Source: JAOAGA01 sp964540515 (GTDB lineage Bacteria; CALINM01). From it: a stretch of DNA of 64,000 bases. The stretch is from contig CAZIMS010000008.1 in assembly GCA_964540515.1 (NCBI GenBank), positions 1 through 64,000 on the forward strand. The letters are read 5' to 3'. Both the position numbers and the translations under genes were made by a program. The notes beneath the pieces were generated by a model. It did no database searches, was not told the DNA's origin, and saw only the letters and a list, made by a program, of their open reading frames with translations. Positions 43,147-52,087 of the stretch are shown one piece after another; the first letter of the stretch is position 1, and each line of letters begins with the position of its first letter.

Positions 43147-43836
43147 CTATATCTCAACAGAGCCATTGAAAGGGATTATTGTACAATCTATATTAAGCTC
43201 CTTTAGCTTATTTTTAAAATCTTCGGGATTTTGTTCTATCAGTGGCCAAGTATTATAATGAATCGGTATAACAGTTTTTGGCTTTAGCATAACAGAAGCT
43301 TTGATAGCATCATCAGGACCCATCGTAAAATTATCACCTATTGGTAAAAAGGCTATGTCTATATTGTTATTTTCTCCAATCACTTTCATATCACCGAAAA
43401 GCCCTGTATCACCTGCAAAATAAAAACATTTCCCACCAAAATGAACGATAAAACCACAAGGGTTACCGGTGTAGCGAGTTCCTTCATCTGTAACAAAAGC
43501 AGAGCCATGAAGCGCTTGAGTAAGTTTTACCTTACCAAAGTCAAAGTTAAAGCTACCACCGATGTGCATCGGATGAATGTTTGGTGCCCCCTCTTTCTGA
43601 CAAAAATCAGCTAACTCAAAGGGTGCAATAACTATGGCTTTTGTCCTCTTTGCAATGGCGACGGCATCTCCTAAATGATCACCATGCCCGTGACTTATTA
43701 AAATAGCATCTGGTTTTAGCTCCTGTGCCCTTGCTGTTGTAACTGGGTTTCCGGTAATAAAAGGGTCGAACAATATATCGTATTTGCCATCATATAGCTC
43801 TATACAGGCATGACCATGATATATGATCTTGACCAT
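43147..43836 (-). CDS. UPF0173 metallo-beta-lactamase-fold hydrolase
   Basis: 229 residues. IIYHGHACIELYDGKYDILFDPF at the N-terminus, zinc motif SHGHGDHLGDAV, AGDTGLFGDM and IPIHYNTW are those of UPF0173/UlaG-like hydrolases. Substrate unknown. Separate from tmk by 70 bp and from the bacterioferritin by 21 bp. Confidence 0.9.
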   Translation of the reverse strand: MVKIIYHGHACIELYDGKYDILFDPFITGNPVTTARAQELKPDAILISHGHGDHLGDAVAIAKRTKAIVIAPFELADFCQKEGAPNIHPMHIGGSFNFDFGKVKLTQALHGSAFVTDEGTRYTGNPCGFIVHFGGKCFYFAGDTGLFGDMKVIGENNNIDIAFLPIGDNFTMGPDDAIKASVMLKPKTVIPIHYNTWPLIEQNPEDFKNKLKELNIDCTIIPFNGSVEI

Positions 43837-43857
43837 ATTTAACCTCCTAATATAATG

Positions 43858-44322
43858 TTAGAGCTGGGTTGATAGAAAAATATTTAAACCAAGTTGATTT
43901 ATTAAATCCCTTAGCTGCTCTATCTCATCTACGTGCTTATCCTCGTCAAGTAGGATATTTAAAAGGAGATCTTTGGTAGCATTATCATTCACTTCTTCTG
44001 CTAACTTTATAGCTTTATTGTAGGCTTCAATAGCGCCTAACTCTAAAGCATAGTCATTATTTAGCTGGTTAGGTACTTCACTTCCTATGTGCATCTGTCT
44101 TAAGTTAGATACAATAGGTCTACCTTCAAGAAAAAGTATTCTCTCAATAAGTTTTTCCGCATGCTTCATCTCTGTAAAGGCTCTCTTCTCAAAATGTTCA
44201 TGTAATTTTTTATATCCCCAGTTAGCGCTCATCTCAGCGTGTACCATATACTGACTAATGGCTGTCAGCTCGTCTGCCAATAATGAGTTAAGTGTTTCAA
44301 TTAGTTTGTTATCTCCCTTCAT
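43858..44322 (-). CDS. bfr: Bacterioferritin
   Basis: 154 residues, four-helix bundle. MKGDNKLIETLN at the start and ferroxidase ligands (Glu18, Glu51 with His54, the EL/EDKH pair) are in place. Met52 in FTEMKHAEK, the haem ligand in E. coli Bfr, is kept, so haem binding is likely. It stores iron and detoxifies oxygen species. Divergent from serS across about 155 bp. Confidence 0.93.
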   Translation of the reverse strand: MKGDNKLIETLNSLLADELTAISQYMVHAEMSANWGYKKLHEHFEKRAFTEMKHAEKLIERILFLEGRPIVSNLRQMHIGSEVPNQLNNDYALELGAIEAYNKAIKLAEEVNDNATKDLLLNILLDEDKHVDEIEQLRDLINQLGLNIFLSTQL

Positions 44323-44477
44323 TTTAAGCCTCCTTAAAGATTTTATTTAAAATTATGCCATTAAAAAAATAATTGTCAAATTTTTTATAAAACCTTATGG
44401 AGTAATTGTGATTAAGTTAATCTAACTGGAAAAAAATCTTTACTTTATCTGACTCTTTTTGATAATATTTTTAAGTT

Positions 44478-45770
44478 ATGTTGGATTTAAGGTTCGTAAG
44501 AGAAAATATAGATCTAATCTCTGAAAAAACTCGCCTTAGAGGTATAGATTTAGACCTTAACTTATTCAAAGAGTTAGATAACGAGAGAAGGTCCTTAATA
44601 AGAAAGGTTGAGGATTTAAGGAGACAGAAAAATAAGCTTTCTGAAGAGTTTGGTAAGAAAAAGAGAGAAGGCAAGCTTACTGAAGAAGATATTAAACAAA
44701 ACAAGGCTTTCATTACGCAGATAGACAAAGATACAAAAGAAATTGATGAAAGGCTAAAAGAGATAGAGGAAAACCACCGTTTACAATTACTTAGCATACC
44801 TAATATTCCTCATTCAACAGTACCAATAGGTAAGAGTTCAGAAGATAACCTTGAGGTTAGAAGATGGGGAGAGCCTAAAAAGTTTGGTTTTGAGCCTAAG
44901 CCTCACTGGGAGTTAGGCGAGATGCTCGATATTATTGATTTTGAAAGGGCTGTTAAGTTAACAGGAGCAAGGTTTTCGATTCTTAAAGGGTGGGGGTCAA
45001 GGCTTGAAAGGGCATTAATCAACTTTATGCTTGACGTACATACACAAAAGCATGGTTATAAGGAGATGTTACCTCCTTTCATTGTAAATAAATATAGTAT
45101 GACAGGTACTGGACAGTTGCCTAAGTTTGCAGAGGATCTGTTTAAGTTGGAAGGGTACGATTATTATCTGATTCCAACAGCAGAGGTTCCTGTTACAAAT
45201 TATTTTAGAGATGAGGTTCTTTCAGAAGATAAGCTACCCATTTATTTTACTGCCTTTACCCCTTGTTTTAGGGCAGAGGCAGGATCTTATGGTAAGGATA
45301 CAAAGGGTATTATAAGACAGCATCAGTTTGATAAGGTTGAGCTTGTAAAGTTTGTAAAGCCTGATAGCTCCTATGATGAGTTAGAAAAACTTACTAAAGA
45401 TGCAGAAGAGATTTTACAACTTTTAGAGCTGCCCTATAGAGTTGTATCTCTATGCACAGGGGATTTAGGTTTTTCTTCTGCCAAGACTTATGATATCGAG
45501 GTATATTTACCATCTTATAATGACTACAAAGAGATATCATCTTGTAGTAATTTTGAAGATTTTCAAGCAAGAAGAATGAGTATAAAATATAGGCTAAAGG
45601 GTTCTAATAGGACTGAATATGTTCATACACTTAATGGATCGGGACTTGCAGTTGGAAGGACTCTCGTGGCAATTATGGAGAACTATCAAAATGAAGATGG
45701 TTCTATTACAATCCCAAAAGCATTAGTGACTTATTTAAACGGTGTAGATAAGATTGCTAGAGATATTTAG
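44478..45770 (+). CDS. serS: Seryl-tRNA synthetase
   Basis: 430 residues. N-terminal coiled-coil arm (about 28-100), class II motif 2 (TPCFRAEAGSYGKDTKGIIRQHQF) and motif 3 (LNGSGLAVGRTLVAIMENYQ). Its stop TAG shares the G with the first nucleotide of tRNA-Ser(UGA). A ribosome site is not obvious before the ATG. Confidence 0.96.
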   Translation: MLDLRFVRENIDLISEKTRLRGIDLDLNLFKELDNERRSLIRKVEDLRRQKNKLSEEFGKKKREGKLTEEDIKQNKAFITQIDKDTKEIDERLKEIEENHRLQLLSIPNIPHSTVPIGKSSEDNLEVRRWGEPKKFGFEPKPHWELGEMLDIIDFERAVKLTGARFSILKGWGSRLERALINFMLDVHTQKHGYKEMLPPFIVNKYSMTGTGQLPKFAEDLFKLEGYDYYLIPTAEVPVTNYFRDEVLSEDKLPIYFTAFTPCFRAEAGSYGKDTKGIIRQHQFDKVELVKFVKPDSSYDELEKLTKDAEEILQLLELPYRVVSLCTGDLGFSSAKTYDIEVYLPSYNDYKEISSCSNFEDFQARRMSIKYRLKGSNRTEYVHTLNGSGLAVGRTLVAIMENYQNEDGSITIPKALVTYLNGVDKIARDI

Positions 45771-45856
45771 GAGAGGTGGCCGAGTGGTTGAAGGCGGTGG
45801 TCTTGAAAATCACTGTACCTGCAAGGGTACCGGGGGTTCGAATCCCTCCCTCTCCG
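45770..45856 (+). tRNA. tRNA-Ser (anticodon TGA), overlapping serS stop codon
   Basis: 87 nt, long variable arm. Acceptor GGAGAGG pairs with CCTCTCC, discriminator G. Anticodon arm GTGGT-CTTGAAA-ATCAC; T-arm GGGGG-TTCGAAT-CCCTC. The first base is the third base of the serS stop codon. CCA is not encoded. A run of six T follows and probably ends transcription. Confidence 0.97.
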
Positions 45857-45904
45857 TTTTTTATTGCAGATTTAGCAAAAAAATAGGATAATAAAAAGTC
45901 TTAT

Positions 45905-45995
45905 GGAGAGATGGCCGAGCTGGTCGAAGGCGCACGCCTGCTAAGCGTGTGTACCCCCTAAAGGGGTACCGAGGGTTCAAATCCCTCTCTCTCCG
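45905..45995 (+). tRNA. tRNA-Ser (anticodon GCT)
   Basis: 91 nt. Acceptor GGAGAGA/TCTCTCC, discriminator G, anticodon arm CACGC-CTGCTAA-GCGTG, a long variable arm with TACCCC/GGGGTA and T-arm GAGGG-TTCAAAT-CCCTC. Reads AGC and AGU. CCA is not encoded. It precedes the DUF2155 lipoprotein by 40 bp and may share its transcript. Confidence 0.97.
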
Positions 45996-46035
45996 CTGGA
46001 TAGATAAAAAAAATATTAAATATGGAGGAATGTTT

Positions 46036-46554
46036 ATGAGAAAAGCTTTAATCGGGGGAATTTGCTTAGTTGTTTTCGCAGGTCTTTTAACCGTATCTGG
46101 TTGTAAGAAGAAACAGGAGGAAGTAGCTCCACAGCAGATGCCACCTATGCCACCAGTTGGTCAAGGTCAGCAGATGGGTATGCCTCAAAAAATTGAAACA
46201 GTGCTTCAGGTGCCTGAAGATGTCAAGAAAAAATGGAAGGCTATTAAGCTTAATGTTACTGATAAAACAACAAATAAATCTTCAATTGTTTCTGTTGAGA
46301 TAGGTAAAGAGTCTCAGATACCTGGAACTGATTTAAAGGTTTTTGTGGAAGCCTTTTTGCCAGCCTTTAAGATGGACGGAGGAACAATCACATCAACAAG
46401 TCCAGACCAGACTACAAACCCAGCAGCTAAGATAAAGGTATCGGAAAAAGGTCAGGATATCTTTAGTGGATGGCTCTTTGAGTTGTATCCAACAGTTCAT
46501 CCCTTTACTCATCCAAAATATACAATTACTCTTGCAGGATACGATAAGAAATAA
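46036..46554 (+). CDS. DUF2155 lipoprotein
   Basis: 172 residues. The ATG at 46036 is seven bases after GGAGG; an earlier ATG at 46030 is too close, and a longer frame would run into the tRNA. Lipobox TVSGC, then a Pro/Met/Gln-rich linker (PPMPPVGQGQQMG) and a DUF2155 domain (WKAIKLNVTDKTTNKSSIV ... GWLFELYPTVHPFTHPKYTI). Function unknown; probably envelope-anchored. Confidence 0.85.
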   Translation: MRKALIGGICLVVFAGLLTVSGCKKKQEEVAPQQMPPMPPVGQGQQMGMPQKIETVLQVPEDVKKKWKAIKLNVTDKTTNKSSIVSVEIGKESQIPGTDLKVFVEAFLPAFKMDGGTITSTSPDQTTNPAAKIKVSEKGQDIFSGWLFELYPTVHPFTHPKYTITLAGYDKK

Positions 46555-46557
46555 TTT

Positions 46558-46583
46558 AAAGGGGGGTATCCCCCCTTTTTTTT
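46558..46583 (+). terminator. Intrinsic terminator
   Basis: AAAGGGGGG-TAT-CCCCCCTTT followed by further T residues, after the DUF2155 gene and before the convergent DUF3786 gene; usable from both sides. Confidence 0.93.
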
Positions 46584-46587
46584 ATCT

Positions 46588-47382
46588 CTAAAGTTTTTCT
46601 AATATCTTATCAGATAAATAGTTTGCTAAATATTCAAGACCTTCTGAATCGAAGCATAGACCACAGCCCTTATCAAACATAATCTTGCAATAAGGTGGAA
46701 ACTCTTCCTCCCCCTGTCTATATAGAACAAGAATAGGAATATTTGGGAATATATTAACCATCATAGAGAGGTCATAAACATCTCTGTAGTCTATTACTTC
46801 AACACCACCAAATGATTGAATTATATTTTTTAGTTTTCCTAACTCATTCTTAACGGCTGATTGTATCTTTATCTCAAAATCCTCCTGTTTTACATCTCTA
46901 ACCTTAAGTTTAGAGTAAAAATTTCTGTAATCACAAAAATCAAGCTTACCCTCTAACTTAACAGCACATTGTAAAAAATAAAAAATAAGTATCTTTGTGT
47001 GTTCAGAGAGCTTATTTGTATCAGAAAGGATATCTTCATTAGTAACGATAATTTTCTCACCAAGTAAATTGAAACTAACACCATCGTTTTCTATATTAAA
47101 TCCTTCTATACCTTTAAAGTTTTCAAAATTTATGGTAGAAAGCTTTTTTCTAAACTCTTCCCATAGATCAATCATAGTGCCTGATTTAGTTTTATCTTTT
47201 TCTATAGGAAATAGGTCAGTGATTTTTTTTATGGTATCATCTGAGAGATAGGGGCATTTTTTTAAATAAACTGGACCATAGGCATAAACATAGGTGGCCA
47301 AAGCTAAACAGGTCTCAAACCCACAGTCTTTACAATTTGTCTTTGGTAAATCTTTTAAAATCTGAAAAGGTGTAGGTTTCAT
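46588..47382 (-). CDS. DUF3786 protein with N-terminal 4Fe-4S domain
   Basis: 264 residues. Residues 1-55 carry TNCKDCGFETCLALA ... KKCPYL, the four-cysteine Fe-S module also found in corrinoid iron-sulfur proteins. The rest (60-264) is DUF3786-like, ending with IPILVLYRQGEEEFPPYCKI. Such proteins occur in anaerobes with C1 or corrinoid metabolism; the biochemical role is unknown. Divergent from the NtrC-type regulator across 111 bp. Confidence 0.82.
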   Translation of the reverse strand: MKPTPFQILKDLPKTNCKDCGFETCLALATYVYAYGPVYLKKCPYLSDDTIKKITDLFPIEKDKTKSGTMIDLWEEFRKKLSTINFENFKGIEGFNIENDGVSFNLLGEKIIVTNEDILSDTNKLSEHTKILIFYFLQCAVKLEGKLDFCDYRNFYSKLKVRDVKQEDFEIKIQSAVKNELGKLKNIIQSFGGVEVIDYRDVYDLSMMVNIFPNIPILVLYRQGEEEFPPYCKIMFDKGCGLCFDSEGLEYLANYLSDKILEKL

Positions 47383-47493
47383 ACTATCTCCTTCATTAGC
47401 TTGAAAAAAATAGCTATTTTAGTTTTATTATTTTAATTATAGCATTAAAAGAAATTTTGCCAAATTTTGTAAAACTGTTAAAATAATAGGTCT

Positions 47494-48873
47494 ATGAACA
47501 TAGGAAAGATACTTGTAGTTGATGATGAGAAAGGGATGAGAGACCTTCTTAGAAAAGTTCTTTCTAAAGAGGGTTACGATGTGATGCTTGCAGAGGATGG
47601 AGAAGAGGGATTAAGTTTAATAAAAGAAAACTCTTTTGATATTGTCATTGCTGATCTCGATATGCCAGTTATGAATGGTATTGAGATGATAAAAAGGGCA
47701 AAAAATTTTGATCCTACTGTCACAATTATCATAATAACTGCTTATGCCTCCGTTGAGTCTGCCGTTGAAGCCCTCAAACTTGGTGCTTACGATTACCTTA
47801 TAAAACCCTTTGAGATAGAAGAGCTTAAAATTATAGTTAAAAAAGCCTTTGAGAGAATTAATCTTCTTTCTGAGAATATCTATCTAAAACAAGAGATAGA
47901 TGAAAAATTTTATTTTCAAGGTATTGTAGGTAAATCTGAGAGTATGAAAAGGGTTTTTCAACTAATTGATGCTGTATCTAAAACTGATTCACTTGTGCTT
48001 ATTGAAGGAGAAAGCGGTACTGGTAAGGAATTAATTGCTAAAGCTATTCACGAAAACAGTCATAGAAAAAACAATCCCTTTATTGTTTTAAATTGTGGTG
48101 CACTTTCTGAGGGTATTTTAGAGAGCGAACTTTTTGGCCATGAAAAGGGTTCCTTTTCTGGGGCTTTTACTCAAAGAAAGGGAAGATTTGAGTTAGCTCA
48201 TACGGGCACATTGTTTATTGATGAAGTTGGAGAGTTATCATTATCAGCCCAAACAAGGTTGCTTAGAGTGCTACAGGAAAAGGAGTTTGAGAGGGTTGGC
48301 GGTAACTATACGATAAAGGTGGATGTAAGGATTATTACTGCTACTAATAAAAACCTTGAAAAAGAAGTTAAGGAAAATCGATTTAGAGAGGATTTATATT
48401 ACCGGTTAAATGTTTTTAAGATAAAAGTACCACCTTTAAGGGAAAGAAGAGAAGATATTGAGGAGTTATCTAACTTTTTTATCACAAAGTTTTCTAAAGA
48501 AATGAATAAAAAAATCAAAGGGCTCTCCACTGAAGCGATAAGGATGCTAAAAAACTACAACTGGCCTGGCAATATTAGAGAGCTACAGAATGTTATAGAA
48601 AGGGCTGTTGTTTTGTGTAATGATGATTTTATAACACCAAGAGAGTTACCAGAGAACCTTTCTAAAGAAATGGAACTTATAGATCAAGTTGAGTTAAAAT
48701 CAGGTGAGACCCTCGATGATGCTATTGAAAGAATAGAAAAGAGTATAATCTTGAAAGCTCTTAAGAAATGTGGTTATTCACAAACTAAAACAGCCGAGTA
48801 CTTAGGTGTTAAAAGAACAACCTTAAGATATAAGTTAGAAAAGTATGGTTTTATAAATAAGGTGGTAGAGTAA
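47494..48873 (+). CDS. NtrC-family sigma-54 response regulator with GSFSGA loop
   Basis: 459 residues. Receiver with Asp54 in IADLDMP; AAA+ domain with Walker A IEGESGTGKE, Walker B GTLFIDEV, ENRFREDLYYRLNVFKI; Fis-type HTH (YSQTKTAEYLGVKRTTLRY). The sigma-54 contact loop, usually GAFTGA, reads GSFSGA here. No kinase gene is adjacent. It converges on the pst operon with no gap, so target and partner kinase are unknown; glnA is one candidate. Confidence 0.92.
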   Translation: MNIGKILVVDDEKGMRDLLRKVLSKEGYDVMLAEDGEEGLSLIKENSFDIVIADLDMPVMNGIEMIKRAKNFDPTVTIIIITAYASVESAVEALKLGAYDYLIKPFEIEELKIIVKKAFERINLLSENIYLKQEIDEKFYFQGIVGKSESMKRVFQLIDAVSKTDSLVLIEGESGTGKELIAKAIHENSHRKNNPFIVLNCGALSEGILESELFGHEKGSFSGAFTQRKGRFELAHTGTLFIDEVGELSLSAQTRLLRVLQEKEFERVGGNYTIKVDVRIITATNKNLEKEVKENRFREDLYYRLNVFKIKVPPLRERREDIEELSNFFITKFSKEMNKKIKGLSTEAIRMLKNYNWPGNIRELQNVIERAVVLCNDDFITPRELPENLSKEMELIDQVELKSGETLDDAIERIEKSIILKALKKCGYSQTKTAEYLGVKRTTLRYKLEKYGFINKVVE

Positions 48874-49626
48874 TTAGCCAAACCGACCTGTTATATAGTC
48901 TTCAGTCCTTTTATCTTTAGGAGAAGTAAATATCTTTGATGTTTTATCCAGCTCAACAAGCTCACCGAGTAGCATAAAACCACTATAATCTGAGACCCTT
49001 GCAGCTTGTTGCATATTATGGGTTACAATAAGTATTGTGTAGTTTTCTTTAAGCTCCATCATAAGCTCTTCAATCTTCATAGTGGCAATTGGATCAAGGG
49101 CAGAGCAAGGCTCATCGAGAAGAATTATCTCTGGCTCAACAGTCAAAAGTCTTGCTATACAAAGTCTTTGTTTCATTTCTTCTGACAACTCTAAAGCAGA
49201 CATATTAAGTTTATCTTTTAAATCTTCCCACAAGTTTACAGCTTTTAAAGCTTTCTCAACAACTTCAAGATCTTTTTTCTTTTCTGATATACCGTGAACC
49301 TTAAGACCAAAGACTAAATTCTCATATACTGAAAAGGGAAAGGGGTTAGGTCTTTGAAAAACCATCCCAACTTTTTTTCTTAGCTCAATAATATCAATAT
49401 CTTCTATGTTTTTTTCATTGATTAATATTTTCCCAGCAACCTTAACATCTTCTATGATATCATTCATCCTATTAAAGCATCTTAGTAAGGTAGATTTACC
49501 ACAGCCTGAAGGACCTATTAAAGCAGTAATAGTATTTTTCTTAACACAAAAGTCTATATCTTTTAAGGCCTGGAACTTACCATAATAAAGATTTAACTTT
49601 TCTGTGTATATTGCAAGATTTTCCAT
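48874..49626 (-). CDS. pstB: Phosphate ABC transporter ATPase PstB, copy with altered signature
   Basis: 250 residues. Walker A IGPSGCGKSTLL, Q-loop GMVFQRPNPFP, Walker B IILLDEPCSALDP and switch VTHNMQQ are intact. The ABC signature LSGGQQQR has become LSEEMKQR. The last gene of the operon, 5 nt after the second pstB. Its defect is opposite to that of the neighbouring copy, suggesting a heterodimer with one working ATP site. Confidence 0.9.
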   Translation of the reverse strand: MENLAIYTEKLNLYYGKFQALKDIDFCVKKNTITALIGPSGCGKSTLLRCFNRMNDIIEDVKVAGKILINEKNIEDIDIIELRKKVGMVFQRPNPFPFSVYENLVFGLKVHGISEKKKDLEVVEKALKAVNLWEDLKDKLNMSALELSEEMKQRLCIARLLTVEPEIILLDEPCSALDPIATMKIEELMMELKENYTILIVTHNMQQAARVSDYSGFMLLGELVELDKTSKIFTSPKDKRTEDYITGRFG

Positions 49627-49631
49627 AATTG

Positions 49632-50384
49632 TTATCCAAACTTACCCTGTATATAATCTTCCGTTTGTCTGTTTTTAGGCTTTGTAAACATTATATCTGT
49701 TTCGCCAAACTCTACTAACTCACCTAAGTAGAAAAAGGCTGTATAGTCTGTAGCACGGGCGATCTGCTTTGTATTGTTTGAGACAAGTATAATGGTATAG
49801 TCTTTTTTTAACTCGTTCAAGGCTTCCTCAATTTTTGCTGTCGAGATGGGGTCTAAACCAGAGCAGGGCTCGTCTAAAAGAATTATTTCAGGATTTAAGG
49901 CTAAGGTCCTTGCGAGACATAGTCTTTGTTGCTGACCACCTGATAATTTTAGAGCGGAGGAGTCAAGTCTATTCTTGACCTCGTCCCATAGAAAGGCTTT
50001 CTTAAGACAATCTTCTACTATAAAATCCAGCTTGTTTTTATTGGTTATCCCCTTTAATCGTGGCCCAAAGACAATATTTTCATAGATAGAACGTGGTAGC
50101 GGTAATGGAACAGCAAAAACAGTTCCCACTCTTCTTCTAAGAGAAACTACATCTTTTTCTTCAAGTATGTCTATGCTATCTATATAAAGATTTCCAGATA
50201 TCTGGAGATTTTCTACAAAGTCTATCATCCTATTAATAACAGATATAAAAGTGCTTTTACCACTACCAGCCGGGCCCATAAGACCTGTAATGGCATTTCT
50301 ATAAATAGATAGGCTAACGTTATTTAATACTTTGTTATTATCAATCTTAATACTTAAGTTACCAGCCTCAATCTTTATATCCAT
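49632..50384 (-). CDS. pstB: Phosphate ABC transporter ATPase PstB, copy with altered Q-loop and switch
   Basis: 250 residues. Walker A GPAGSGKSTF, signature LSGGQQQRLCLAR and Walker B IILLDEPCSGLDP are intact. The Q-loop reads GTVFAVPLPLP (Gln to Ala) and the switch His is Asn in VSNNTKQ. With the other copy it forms a complementary pair. Follows pstA by 6 nt. Confidence 0.9.
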   Translation of the reverse strand: MDIKIEAGNLSIKIDNNKVLNNVSLSIYRNAITGLMGPAGSGKSTFISVINRMIDFVENLQISGNLYIDSIDILEEKDVVSLRRRVGTVFAVPLPLPRSIYENIVFGPRLKGITNKNKLDFIVEDCLKKAFLWDEVKNRLDSSALKLSGGQQQRLCLARTLALNPEIILLDEPCSGLDPISTAKIEEALNELKKDYTIILVSNNTKQIARATDYTAFFYLGELVEFGETDIMFTKPKNRQTEDYIQGKFG

Positions 50385-50390
50385 AAATCC

Positions 50391-51227
50391 TCAAGAGTAT
50401 TTTGAGATAAATCTATTCATAAGGTAATAGGCTAAAATATTTATAAATAGAATGCTTAGAGTTAGTACCAAAGCAGTAGAATAGGCCATTTCCATTGAGA
50501 TACCCTCTCTTGCCAGTATATAAAAATGGACAGCCATAGTTCTACCTGAGTCTGCCAGTGATGTTGGGAGTCTCAGAGAGCTTCCCATAGTAAATATTAC
50601 TGCAGCAGTTTCACCAACTGCTCTACCTATAGAAAGCATAATTCCAGTAAGTATTGCCGGTGCTGCTGAAGGCAAAACAACCTTAGTTACTGTTTCCCAC
50701 TTTGTTGCTCCTAAAGAAAAACTTACCATTCTCAAGTTTTTAGGAACAGACTTAATGGCTTCTTCACTTGTTCTAATAATTGTTGGTAGAATCATTATAG
50801 ACATTGTCAATGCCCCTGCTAATAGAGACCACCCCATCTCTAACTTTATTACAAAAAAAATAAAACCAAAAAGCCCATAGATAATGGAAGGAATCCCAGC
50901 AAGCGACTCTACACCAAAGCGAATTATCTTAGTAAGAGTAGTTTCCTTAGTATACTCGGTAAGAAATATAGCGGTTCCTAAACCAAGTGGTGTGGCAAAG
51001 GCAAGAGATAGGATTACTAAAAAAGCAGTGCCTATAATGGCGGGAAATATTCCACCATGACGACCCATATCTTCTGGGTAGCCTAAAATAAACTCAAGAT
51101 TAAAATGTCTGATACCTTTGATAAAGATAACTAATACTATAGCAACAAGAATAGAAACTGTAAAAATTGCTTGAATATTGAGGGAAATTTTAATCAACCG
51201 ATTTACAGATTTGGGCTCAATTTTCAT
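50391..51227 (-). CDS. pstA: Phosphate ABC transporter permease PstA
   Basis: 278 residues with six membrane helices. The permease loop is SFSLGATKWETVTKVVLPSA and GIMLSIGRAVGETAAVIFT follows it, both typical of PstA. Overlaps pstC by 4 nt. Confidence 0.94.
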   Translation of the reverse strand: MKIEPKSVNRLIKISLNIQAIFTVSILVAIVLVIFIKGIRHFNLEFILGYPEDMGRHGGIFPAIIGTAFLVILSLAFATPLGLGTAIFLTEYTKETTLTKIIRFGVESLAGIPSIIYGLFGFIFFVIKLEMGWSLLAGALTMSIMILPTIIRTSEEAIKSVPKNLRMVSFSLGATKWETVTKVVLPSAAPAILTGIMLSIGRAVGETAAVIFTMGSSLRLPTSLADSGRTMAVHFYILAREGISMEMAYSTALVLTLSILFINILAYYLMNRFISKYS

Positions 51228-52087
51228 TTTAATACCTTCTTCCTAAAGACAAAATTGGCCAAGTAATTCAAAAACATGATAATTATAAGAAGCACCACTC
51301 CTGTAGAAAAAAGGGCTTTCCTGTGATCTCCCGAAGCATAGGCTAACTCAAGGGCTATATTACTTGTAAGTGTTCTTAAAGGGTCTGTAAGATTTGTTGG
51401 AATTTTTAATGCGTTTCCTGCTACCATTATTACCGCCATTGTCTCTCCTATAGCTCTTCCCATTCCCAGTATAAAGCCAGCCATAATGCCAGATTTGGCG
51501 GTAGGTATTACGACACGCCAGATTGTCTGCCATTTAGTGGCTCCCATTGCTAAAGCTCCTTCTCTATAGGACCTGGGAACACTCATAAGAGAGTCGTAGG
51601 ATATACTAATTACAGTTGGTAATATCATTATTCCAAGAATAATGGAGGATGTCAGAAGCGAAAAGCCAGATCCACCAAGGGTTTCTCTAATTATAGGTAC
51701 TATATAAATAACACCTAAAAATCCATAAACAACCGAAGGTATGCCTGCCAAAAGCTCTAAGGCTGGTTTCAAAAACAACTTTCTTTTTTTGCCCGCATAT
51801 TCTGCCAAATAGGTGGCACAGGCAAGGCCGAGAGGCCCTCCTACTACCAACGCACCAATTGTTACTAAAAAAGAAGATACAATCATTGGAAAAATACCAA
51901 AATGTCCTTTAGTCGGAGCCCATTTAAGGCCTAATACAATATTTTTTACACCAACCTTAAAAAATAATGGTAGTCCCTCTATCAAGATAAAAAGAAAGAT
52001 CAAAAACAAGAATAATAATGAGGAAAGGGCGAAGATCATCAAAATTATTCTAATATATTTATCTATTATCATTGCTCTATCAATCAT
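51224..52087 (-). CDS. pstC: Phosphate ABC transporter permease PstC
   Basis: 287 residues, six helices. LLAGIPSVVYGFLGVIYIVP, ALAMGATKWQTIWRVVIP and GFILGMGRAIGETMAVIMV are PstC signatures. It forms the membrane channel with PstA. The start overlaps pstS by 8 nt. Confidence 0.94.
   Translation of the reverse strand: MIDRAMIIDKYIRIILMIFALSSLLFLFLIFLFILIEGLPLFFKVGVKNIVLGLKWAPTKGHFGIFPMIVSSFLVTIGALVVGGPLGLACATYLAEYAGKKRKLFLKPALELLAGIPSVVYGFLGVIYIVPIIRETLGGSGFSLLTSSIILGIMILPTVISISYDSLMSVPRSYREGALAMGATKWQTIWRVVIPTAKSGIMAGFILGMGRAIGETMAVIMVAGNALKIPTNLTDPLRTLTSNIALELAYASGDHRKALFSTGVVLLIIIMFLNYLANFVFRKKVLK

Noticed and set aside
45949..46035. Longer frame for the DUF2155 lipoprotein
   Set aside because: It begins inside tRNA-Ser(GCT); the signal peptide and ribosome site point to the ATG at 46036.
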